Of a stretch of 64,000 nt of DNA, positions 26,968 to 34,271 are shown piece by piece. The notes under the pieces were generated by a model. That model made no database searches and had not been told where the DNA came from. It worked only from the letters and a program-made list of their open reading frames with translations. Source of the stretch: JAFGOG01 sp034429215 (GTDB lineage: Bacteria; Chloroflexota; Anaerolineae; JAAYZQ01). The position numbers were made by a program, and so were the translations under genes. Location of the stretch: NCBI GenBank assembly GCA_034429215.1, contig DAOUGI010000030.1:1-64000 (forward strand). The letters are read 5' to 3'. The stretch's first letter is position 1. Each line of letters starts with the position of its first letter.

Positions 26968-28638
26968 ATGAGACTGGCGGATGCAGCTCGAGCGTGGCTG
27001 CCTGCCCGGGCGCGCGCCCTGCCGGCTGGCGAGCACGAGCGGGTGATGGCAGGGGCCCGCATGGAGCGCCATGGCGGGCTCACCGCCCTGTACCTGTCCG
27101 GCACGCCCTATGAAATGGGCTATCAGCAGGGGACACTGGCCCGCGAGCTGATCTACGGCTTTCGGCAGGCGGCCTATGCCTACGTGACCGACCAGGTACC
27201 GGTGCCCAAGGTCTTGGCCCGACCCCTGCTCTTTTACCATGCTTCCTCCTATTGGCGCACCCTGTGGGCCGAGCACGTCTCGGAGATGAAGGGCATTGCC
27301 GATGCGGTGGGGGTGCATCCCATCGAGGCGTTGGTCAGCACCGCCATCTGGGAGATCATGCTCGTTTCCGGCTGCTCCGAGTTCGCCGCCGTCGGACCGG
27401 CCACAGCCGACGGGTCGCTGATCCACGGCTACAACTATGACCTGATGCATCCCGATCACGCGCTCATCCAGCCCTACCTAGCCGTGCTCCTCTACCGTCC
27501 CAGCCAGGGCATCCCGTTCTTTACCGTGAACACGGTGGGCACGGTCGGGGCCAACGCCGGCATGAACGAGGCCGGCATATCGGTCGCCTGGGACAACACC
27601 TACCTCAAGGATCGGGAGCTGGTCGAGGGCATCGACTTGCCGGTGGCGCCGTTCATCCTGACCCTGCGGCGGCTGCTGCAATATGCCACCACCCTCGACG
27701 AGGCGGTCCGGACCGTCACCGACACTCTCCCCCGTCCCCTGGCCGACATCGTGATCATCGGCAGCGCCAGGGAAGGCCGGGCGGTGGCGTTGGAGACGGC
27801 GGGCCGGCTGCATGCGGTTCGTGACATGGATGCCGGCACTATCTGGTCTACCAACTGCTTCCGCTCGGACGGCCTGGCCCCTTACGACCGGAGGGGCGAC
27901 AGCCGCGGGCTGCCGGAGGCAGAGGCGTGGCAGCGCGTTCCACGCTTCACCGCCTACAGCCAGCTCTTTGCCTCGGCTCAGGGGCAGATCACCCCGGCCA
28001 GAGCCGCCGCCTTTGTGCGCGATCCTTACCCGCGTGAGGCCCAGGGTTTTGTGCACCCCAACCCGGCCGCCCGGGCAACTATCTGCCGCAACATGACCTC
28101 CTGGTCGCTGGTGATGCAGCCCGGACAGGGGCGGTTCTGGGTGAGCGATACCCATCTGCCCGGCTGCCAGGGGCGTTTCTACGCCTTTGACCTGCGCACC
28201 TGGACCCGCCTGACCGACCTCGACCTGCCCGCCAGCGGCTTTAGCGCGGCGCTCGGGGCCGCGCAGAGGTTCGTGGAGGGCGACCTGCCGGGCGCTGCTA
28301 GCGCGCTGGCCGGGGCGCTGTCGGCCGACGGCCCCTCTGCGCCACTATTGCTCATGGAGGCCGTGCTGAAGGGCCTGGCGGGCGACGAGGAGCCGGCAGC
28401 CGGCATCTTGAGGCAGGTACAGGCCCGCTGGGCCGAGACACCCGCCGCGGCCCTGGCCCAGGCCTGGCTGGAGAACCGGGCCGGCGGCGTGCTGTGGCTG
28501 CCTTTTCCGAGCGCCATCGAGCCGTTGGTCGAGCTCCGCCCGGCGGAGGATTGGTCCGGCAGAGCGGTCGTCCGCGATCCGTCCCGGCCCGGCGCAGGGC
28601 CGGCTGTGGCGCCTCGCCTGGCGGCGGAGCGGCCCTGA
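26968..28638 (+). CDS. C45-family acyltransferase/amidohydrolase-like protein
   Basis: 556 residues. It has the C45 (acyl-CoA:6-APA acyltransferase-like, Ntn-hydrolase) pattern: YLSGTPYEMGYQQG near the N-terminus, the likely autoprocessing nucleophile Cys136 in SGCSEFAAVGPATADG, then HGYNYD, GANAGMNEAGISVAWDN and ICRNMTSWSLVMQP. The C-terminal about 140 residues are Ala-rich and helical, possibly repeat-like. No signal peptide is obvious, so it is probably cytoplasmic. Expected role: hydrolysis of an amide or ester. It starts three bases after the transporter. Confidence 0.8.
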   Translation: MRLADAARAWLPARARALPAGEHERVMAGARMERHGGLTALYLSGTPYEMGYQQGTLARELIYGFRQAAYAYVTDQVPVPKVLARPLLFYHASSYWRTLWAEHVSEMKGIADAVGVHPIEALVSTAIWEIMLVSGCSEFAAVGPATADGSLIHGYNYDLMHPDHALIQPYLAVLLYRPSQGIPFFTVNTVGTVGANAGMNEAGISVAWDNTYLKDRELVEGIDLPVAPFILTLRRLLQYATTLDEAVRTVTDTLPRPLADIVIIGSAREGRAVALETAGRLHAVRDMDAGTIWSTNCFRSDGLAPYDRRGDSRGLPEAEAWQRVPRFTAYSQLFASAQGQITPARAAAFVRDPYPREAQGFVHPNPAARATICRNMTSWSLVMQPGQGRFWVSDTHLPGCQGRFYAFDLRTWTRLTDLDLPASGFSAALGAAQRFVEGDLPGAASALAGALSADGPSAPLLLMEAVLKGLAGDEEPAAGILRQVQARWAETPAAALAQAWLENRAGGVLWLPFPSAIEPLVELRPAEDWSGRAVVRDPSRPGAGPAVAPRLAAERP

Positions 28639-29405
28639 TGTCGGGCCTGCACGCCGTCACCGGCGAGCACAGCCGCCTGCGGCGTTGGGCGCTTTATCTG
28701 TTTGCTCGTTACCTCGAGCTGCCGCTCATCGGCTTTAGCTACCAGATCCTGCGCGGCCGGTATCACCGCGTGGGACAGAACCGGCCGGTGCGGGCGGTGC
28801 TGGGCTGGACCGCGGCGGCCCCCTTTGGCTACCTGGGGGACACCGGACGCCCCACGCCCGCACCCAAGGTGATGGAGCTGTTGGACGGGATCGAGGGGCC
28901 GATCGCCGTCGGCCCGTGCCGCTGCCGGGGGACGCATCACGGCTGCGATCACCCTGTGGAAACCGACATTGTCATCCGCACCGGCGTCGAGGCCTGGCTG
29001 CGTGCCTTTCCCCACGACTATCGGGTCATCGGCAAGGAAGAAGCCAAACAGATCGTGGAGGAGTGCCGGCGGCAGTGGCTGTGGCAGATGGTGTTTATCC
29101 ATTGTCCGGTGAACCAGGAAAACGAGTATGTCATCTGCAACTGCTGCACCTGCGGCTGCGTGCCCTACATCCTCAACCGCGAGCTGGGCCAGCGCGTGTC
29201 TCCTCTGCTAATAGGCCAATGGACGTCGGTCACCGATCCGGCCCGCTGCACCGGCCACGGGGCCTGCCTGGCCGCCTGCCCGTTCGGCGCTCGCGCGCTC
29301 AAGGACGGCAGGGCGCATTTGATAAACACCTGCTTTGGCTGTGGGCTGTGCGCCGACGCCTGCCCTGAAGGCGCAATCGCGATGCAAGAAGCGCAGAGGG
29401 CCTAG
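28638..29405 (+). CDS. dicluster ferredoxin-like Fe-S protein
   Basis: 255 residues. The first part has Cys-rich motifs C94-R-C96...C103 and CNCCTCGC (C167, C169, C170, C172, C174). The C-terminus has two ferredoxin motifs: C204-x2-H207-x2-C210-x3-C214, with His in place of the second Cys, and a complete C232/C235/C238/C242 set. The arrangement suggests an electron carrier with one atypical cluster. It overlaps the neighbours by one base on each side (TGATG; TAGTG), so expression is tightly coupled to the C45 and HdrD-like genes. Confidence 0.8.
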   Translation: MSGLHAVTGEHSRLRRWALYLFARYLELPLIGFSYQILRGRYHRVGQNRPVRAVLGWTAAAPFGYLGDTGRPTPAPKVMELLDGIEGPIAVGPCRCRGTHHGCDHPVETDIVIRTGVEAWLRAFPHDYRVIGKEEAKQIVEECRRQWLWQMVFIHCPVNQENEYVICNCCTCGCVPYILNRELGQRVSPLLIGQWTSVTDPARCTGHGACLAACPFGARALKDGRAHLINTCFGCGLCADACPEGAIAMQEAQRA

Positions 29406-30658
29406 TGTACCGTCCATACACCCGCGCTCCGTTTGATTTTGCGCGCTGCACCGGCTGCGGCGAGTGTTTCCAGCAGTGCCCGGTGATGCACCTGCCGCCG
29501 GCGCAGGCCAAGGATGAGATCGAGCGGCTCTGCGACGAGACTGCGGCCGGCCCGCGGCCGGGCCGCCCTTCCGTCGTCCTGCGCCGTTGTACCTCCTGCC
29601 TGGCCTGCAACCAGATTTGCCCCGAAGACTGCCGCCCCGCCAACCTCATCCTGGACCTGTGGCACGAGGCGTACCTACGAGAGGGCCTGCCGGCACGAGC
29701 GGCCTGGTTCCTTCCTCACGCGCGCCCGAACTTTCGCACTTACATCCTCGATCGCCTACCACAGGAGGAGCGCGAGACCGTGGCCGGCTGGCGCAACAAC
29801 GGCCCGGCCCGCGAGTTCCTCTATCCAGGCTGCAACCTGATCACCACCCCGTACCTCACCTCGTCACGCCTGTTCGAGGGCATGGAGATCCGGGGCGGCC
29901 TCGACTATTGCTGCGGCGAGATGCTGTTTCGCATGGGGTTGTACGAGGCCGTGGAGCAGGTGGCCAGGCGCCTTACCCTTTGGTTCCGGCGCCTCGGCGC
30001 CGAGCGGGTGACACTGATGTGCACGGCCGGGCTCAACCTGCTGGGCAACATCCTGCCCCAGTTTGGCGCCGATTTTGCGGGGATCGAATTCATCCCCTTC
30101 CAGCAGGCCATCCTGGAGCGGCTGCGGGGCGGCAATCTAGGGCCGATCCGGCCGCTCAACCGGACGGTGACCGTGCAGGATTCCTGCCACACTCGCACCC
30201 TGGCGCCCGGTTTTGCCAGCCTGCCGCGACAACTGCTGGAAGCCATCGGCGCTCAGGTGCAGGAGGCGCCCAACAGCCGGGAGGATCAGCTTTGCTGTGG
30301 CATCGGCGGAGGGTTCTCGCACACCTCGGCCTACGATCCGTTCAACCTGCTGCTTTCCGCACGGCGCACTTCCCTCGACCACCGCCGCGTGCCGGCCGAC
30401 GCCACGTGCGTCTATTGCTCGGGCTGCCTGGAGATGATGTCTGTGGCCCGCTTTGCCGATCCAAACCGCCGCCCTGTGCTGCACCTGCTGGAGCTGGTGC
30501 AGGAGGCAATCGGCGAAACACCGCGCCGCCGCCAGGCGACCCTGGCCCGGCAATTCCTGGCCGGGGCGATCCGCTGCCAGTTCCCCACGTTGTTGAGCAA
30601 AGACAGGTTCTGGCTGTCCGAGATCGCGCCAGAGCCGGACCCGGCGGAGGCCCTATGA
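29405..30658 (+). CDS. HdrD/GlpC-like (Fe-S) protein with two CCG domains
   Basis: 417 residues. Two N-terminal 4Fe-4S motifs (C15, C18, C21, C25 and C62, C65, C68, C72) are followed by two CCG domains: YPGCN...LDYCCGEM and DSCHTR...QLCCGIGGG...VYCSGC. This is the heterodisulfide reductase subunit D/GlpC/LutA architecture, in which CCG domains hold noncubane clusters or bind quinone-linked redox partners. It starts at GTG 29405, overlapping the previous stop by one base. It likely moves electrons with the ferredoxin-like protein. Confidence 0.85.
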   Translation: MYRPYTRAPFDFARCTGCGECFQQCPVMHLPPAQAKDEIERLCDETAAGPRPGRPSVVLRRCTSCLACNQICPEDCRPANLILDLWHEAYLREGLPARAAWFLPHARPNFRTYILDRLPQEERETVAGWRNNGPAREFLYPGCNLITTPYLTSSRLFEGMEIRGGLDYCCGEMLFRMGLYEAVEQVARRLTLWFRRLGAERVTLMCTAGLNLLGNILPQFGADFAGIEFIPFQQAILERLRGGNLGPIRPLNRTVTVQDSCHTRTLAPGFASLPRQLLEAIGAQVQEAPNSREDQLCCGIGGGFSHTSAYDPFNLLLSARRTSLDHRRVPADATCVYCSGCLEMMSVARFADPNRRPVLHLLELVQEAIGETPRRRQATLARQFLAGAIRCQFPTLLSKDRFWLSEIAPEPDPAEAL

Positions 30659-31404
30659 TCGACCTGTCCAGGCTCGATCCGCCGCCCGTCGGCGTCAGGC
30701 TTCTCTGCTCCGCGCAGGAGTATGGCGAGGTCCCAGCGTTCGCCGGGGTGTCTTACTGCCAGGCTGTGCGCCAGGCGGGCGAGGGCCGGGCCCTGCGCGT
30801 GCTCCCCGGTTCGATCGAGGTTTGCCAGTGGGCGCCGGTCGTCCTCGGCTTGAAATCGCCCGAGGGTAACTTTGAGGAGGGCCTGGCCCCAAGGCTCGAC
30901 TATCCCACCGCCGGGCTGCTGCTTGCTCCCCTGGACCTGTTTCCGGGAGAGCCTGAAGTGGTCTTGATACGCACCACGCGCCGGGTGCTCGACTCTTTGA
31001 TCCGGACCGTTGGCCGCGATCATCTGTGGCAGGGTCATGGCGGCCGGTTGGCCTGGTCTGTGGCGCCTCTCTTTTCGGGCGGACGCTTTAGCTTGCACTA
31101 TCGCGCGGTCCAGATCACCAACGAGGTCCTGGCCTTTCTGGCCCGGTCCAGGGGCTGGCGGGCCTTGACGCACCGGCTGTTCCGCAGCCGCCTGGCCACG
31201 GCAGGCTACGACGCGGTCATCTCGCGCGCGCTGGCCGACATGTCTATCTGCCGCAACTCGACCGTGATCCCTTTGCAGACCGAGCGGGTCAACGTCTCAT
31301 TCTTTTGCAGTGGAGGTATTACGTGGGGCTTGAACAATCCCGACCAGATGACCTCGGGCTGGCCGTGGGTGGTGTTCCAGAGACTGCGCGGCTCGGTTCC
31401 TTGA
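30655..31404 (+). CDS. DUF169 family protein
   Basis: 249 residues. It matches DUF169 (COG2043) in its alternation of conserved blocks: PPVGVRLL, CQAVRQAGEGRALRV, CQWAPVVLGL, YPTAGLLLAPLD, and the end block ADMSICRNSTVIPL plus VNVSFFCSGG. Function unknown; relatives occur with anaerobic one-carbon or Fe-S genes. It overlaps the HdrD-like gene by four bases, and its own 3' end overlaps the next gene by 82 bases. Confidence 0.75.
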   Translation: MIDLSRLDPPPVGVRLLCSAQEYGEVPAFAGVSYCQAVRQAGEGRALRVLPGSIEVCQWAPVVLGLKSPEGNFEEGLAPRLDYPTAGLLLAPLDLFPGEPEVVLIRTTRRVLDSLIRTVGRDHLWQGHGGRLAWSVAPLFSGGRFSLHYRAVQITNEVLAFLARSRGWRALTHRLFRSRLATAGYDAVISRALADMSICRNSTVIPLQTERVNVSFFCSGGITWGLNNPDQMTSGWPWVVFQRLRGSVP

Positions 31405-32540
31405 CCCCCCTTCCTTCCAGGCCGTTGTTCCAGGCATACCCAGGCCTCGCCGGCCGCGTTCCCTTTATGCCGTTGGCAGATTTGCCAACGCCCCTGGAGC
31501 GGATGCGCCGCTTGTCGACCGAGGTGGGCGCGGAGATCTGGGTCAAGCGCGACGGACTCACCCATCCCATCTACGGGGGCAACAAGATCCGCAAATTTGA
31601 GTTTGTCTTTGCCGACATCGTGCGCAGGGGCTCGCGGGCCGTGCTCACCGGCGGCGGGCTCGGCTCGCATCACACCCTGGCCACGGCGGTGATCGCCCGC
31701 CAGTTGGGCCTGCAGCCGGTGTGCTCCTACTACTGCCAGCCTATCAGTGACGAGGCCCTGCTGAACCTGCGGCGCTCTCCTCCCTTGGGCATCGATGCCC
31801 ATTTCTGTGGGGATTATGTGGGGCTGGTGCTGTCCTTTGTGCGCGAGTACGGGCGCTGGCTGATCAAAACCGGCCGCCCTCCTTATTTCATCTACCCCGG
31901 CGCCTCGGGGGTCCTGGGGGTGCTCGGTTACGTGAATGCTGCCCTGGAGATCCAGTCCCAGATCAAACAGCTTGGCGAGCGGGAGCCAGAAGCGATCTTT
32001 TGTGCCGTCGGATCGTGCGGTACGTTTGCCGGTCTTTTGCTGGGAGCACGGCTGGCCAACCTTCAGTCACGCGCCGTTGGTGTGCCGATCATCGAAGAGG
32101 ACCAGGCCAACGCGGTCAAGATCGCGCGCATGGCCAACCGGGCGGCCAGGTTCCTGCGGCGCCATGATCCTGCTGTGCCGACGCTGCACTTTGAGCCCGG
32201 CGACATCACCCTCCTGCAGGGCTATATGGGGGCAGGCTATGCCCATCCCACTGACAAGGCGTTGCACGCCGTCCGGCGCGTCAGAGAGCTCGAAGGGCTG
32301 TCGTTGGAAACTACCTACACCGGCAAAGCCATGGCCGCCCTGTTGGACTATGCAGGCGGCCACCCCGGTTCCCGGCTGCTCTTTGTGGACACCTTTGCCG
32401 AGGCGCCGGCGCTCGAGGAGGGGGATTTCAAAGACCTGCCGCGCCCGTTCTGGCCTGCCTTTGACCCGTCGCAACAATCGCGCTGCCGGTGCCTGCGATC
32501 TTGGCGCGACCCTGCGTTCTGCTGGAAACGACAGCAGTAG
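31323..32540 (+). CDS. D-cysteine desulfhydrase/ACC deaminase-family PLP enzyme
   Basis: About 405 residues from GTG 31323, which has GGAGG six bases upstream. PLP Lys88 is in the family motif YGGNKIRKFEF, with WVKRDGLTHP before it; TGGGLGSHHTLATA and EEDQANAVKIARMAN are also characteristic. The glycine-rich phosphate loop is AVGSCGTFAG. Family members release ammonia and H2S or a keto acid from D-cysteine, ACC or related amino acids. Its N-terminus is translated within the end of the DUF169 gene in another frame. Last gene of the operon. Confidence 0.82.
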   Translation: MGLEQSRPDDLGLAVGGVPETARLGSLTPLPSRPLFQAYPGLAGRVPFMPLADLPTPLERMRRLSTEVGAEIWVKRDGLTHPIYGGNKIRKFEFVFADIVRRGSRAVLTGGGLGSHHTLATAVIARQLGLQPVCSYYCQPISDEALLNLRRSPPLGIDAHFCGDYVGLVLSFVREYGRWLIKTGRPPYFIYPGASGVLGVLGYVNAALEIQSQIKQLGEREPEAIFCAVGSCGTFAGLLLGARLANLQSRAVGVPIIEEDQANAVKIARMANRAARFLRRHDPAVPTLHFEPGDITLLQGYMGAGYAHPTDKALHAVRRVRELEGLSLETTYTGKAMAALLDYAGGHPGSRLLFVDTFAEAPALEEGDFKDLPRPFWPAFDPSQQSRCRCLRSWRDPAFCWKRQQ

Positions 32541-32631
32541 ATGCGACCCTGAGCCTCGCCCTGTGCGGTGACCAGATCCCGGCAGGACAAGGTGCCCTTG
32601 TTCTTGTCCGATAAGTGACGCCGTTTGTGTT

Positions 32632-32659
32632 TTGAGTGCGGGGCAAATTGGGCTATAAT
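32632..32659 (+). promoter_or_regulatory. promoter of the Crp/Fnr-type gene
   Basis: TTGAGT (32632-32637), 16-bp spacer, TATAAT (32654-32659). Confidence 0.65.
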
Positions 32660-32718
32660 GGGGATTGGTCAAGAGCATCCGGGGCTCAATCCAAGTGCTG
32701 CTTGCCAGGAGGTGGAAG

Positions 32719-33432
32719 ATGTCCGACAGACCGGCTGAAAAAAGCTCCACCCCCTCCCAGGGAGGGGATAAGATCGGTTACCTGCGCATGGTTGACATTT
32801 TTCGCGACCTGAGCGAAGCCGAAGTGCAGGAGATCGACCGGGCAACGACGATCACCACCGCTTACCGGGGCAAGATCCTGTACATGCCTGAAGAGACCGG
32901 CGAAGTGCTGTTCATGCTCAAAGAGGGCCGGGTCCAACTGTACCGCATCTCACCAGAAGGCAAAAAGCTGGTCATCGCCACCATCGGGCCGGGGACCGTC
33001 TTTGGGGAGATGGCTTTTATCGGCCAGGGCATGCACAGCTCTTTTGCCGAAACGCTCGATGACTCGGTTTTGCTCGTCATGAGCCGTACCGATGTCGAGC
33101 GCATGCTGGCGACCAAGCCACAAGTCGCCCTGCGCATCTTTGAGGTGCTGGGCCGCCGCCTGAGAGATGCCGAAGCGCGCCTGGCAGAGATCGCGTTCAA
33201 GAACATTCCTGCCCGCCTGGCCTCGCTTCTGCTTCAGCTTGCCGAAGAGCAAGGGAGTAATGCCATTACCGGCCTGACCCATCAGGCTTTGGGAGAACAG
33301 ATCGGGACCTACCGCGAGACGACGACCCAGACGCTCAATACGTTCAAGAGCGCCGGTCTGATCGACATCGGCCGGAAAAGGATCACTATCCTCGACGGCG
33401 ACGGTCTGCGGCGAATGGCCGATCAGGCGTAA
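32719..33432 (+). CDS. Crp/Fnr-family transcriptional regulator
   Basis: 237 residues. N-terminal cyclic-nucleotide-type beta barrel (LFMLKEGRVQLYRISPEGKK, FGEMAFIG) and C-terminal winged helix (LTHQALGEQIGTYRETTTQTL). There is no Cys in the protein, so it is not an FNR-type Fe-S sensor. The phosphate-binding Arg of cAMP binders is absent (MHSSFAET where R-A is expected), so the ligand is probably not cAMP. AGGAGG precedes ATG 32719. It has its own promoter after the MttB-like operon and may control it. Confidence 0.88.
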   Translation: MSDRPAEKSSTPSQGGDKIGYLRMVDIFRDLSEAEVQEIDRATTITTAYRGKILYMPEETGEVLFMLKEGRVQLYRISPEGKKLVIATIGPGTVFGEMAFIGQGMHSSFAETLDDSVLLVMSRTDVERMLATKPQVALRIFEVLGRRLRDAEARLAEIAFKNIPARLASLLLQLAEEQGSNAITGLTHQALGEQIGTYRETTTQTLNTFKSAGLIDIGRKRITILDGDGLRRMADQA

Positions 33433-34262
33433 GCGGCTATAGCCACGACCCTCGGGCCGGTGTGCGTGCCGATCACCGCGCTGATCTCGCTTATGGAGGG
33501 CTCGGCACATCCCAACCGGGCCACGACCTCCTTTCTGAAGGCCAGGGCTTCGTCGAGTGCCACTGCGTGGGCGATGGTGACGTGGGCCTGCGCTCCCTGG
33601 CCGGCCAGCCTTTGTTCGACCAGCTCCAACATGCGAGCCGTGGCCTTGCTCTTTGAGCGGATCTGCTCGCACGGCTCGATCAGGCCGTTCTCCAGGATCA
33701 GCAGTGGCTTGATCTTGATGAGTGTGCCCATGAAGGCCTTGGCGTTCCCGATCCGGCCGCCCTTGGCCAGGTATTCGAGGGTATCCACGACGAACAGGAT
33801 GTGCAGCTTGCCCCGCAGCTCTTCAATGTGAGTCACGATCTGCTGGCGTGTGGCCCCGCCGGCGATGTCGTCCAGCGCTGCCTCGACCAACAGGCGCAAG
33901 GCAAGGGAGGTGCACAGCGAATCGACTATGCTGATCGGCGCTCCCGGCAGCATCTCCAAAGCCCCCATGGCCGAGCTAAAGGTGCCGCTCAGCTTGCTGG
34001 AGATGGTCATGGCAAGAACCTCGTGCCCTGCGTCCGTCAGCTCTTGGAATACCTGGTGAAACTCGCCCACTGACGGTTGGGAAGTGGTGGGCAAGGTCTC
34101 TGCTGAGCGCAGGCGTTCGTAGAACTGGGCGTTGGAAATATCGACGCCCTCTTTGAATGCCTGTTCGCCGAAATGGACGTAAAGGGGGACGATCCGGATG
34201 TCGTGCTCGCGGATCATTGCCTCTGGTAGGCCGGCAGTAGAATCGGTCACAATCTTGATCAT
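33423..34262 (-). CDS. DegV family fatty-acid-binding protein
   Basis: 279 residues. DegV landmarks: IVTDSTAGLP, the PTTSQPSVGEF segment, ISSKLSGTFSSA, LEYLAKGGRIG and ISAVIGTHTGPRVV. Relatives bind fatty acids and deliver them to FakA kinase; no fakA is nearby. Its 3' end overlaps that of the Crp-like gene by ten bases on the opposite strand. Confidence 0.92.
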   Translation of the reverse strand: MIKIVTDSTAGLPEAMIREHDIRIVPLYVHFGEQAFKEGVDISNAQFYERLRSAETLPTTSQPSVGEFHQVFQELTDAGHEVLAMTISSKLSGTFSSAMGALEMLPGAPISIVDSLCTSLALRLLVEAALDDIAGGATRQQIVTHIEELRGKLHILFVVDTLEYLAKGGRIGNAKAFMGTLIKIKPLLILENGLIEPCEQIRSKSKATARMLELVEQRLAGQGAQAHVTIAHAVALDEALAFRKEVVARLGCAEPSISEISAVIGTHTGPRVVAIAAYA

Positions 34263-34271
34263 AAATCCTCC

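Noticed and set aside
29587..30654. Long upstream extension of the DUF169 frame
   Set aside because: It reads through the HdrD-like gene in another frame; the ATG at 30655 with a four-base overlap is the real start.
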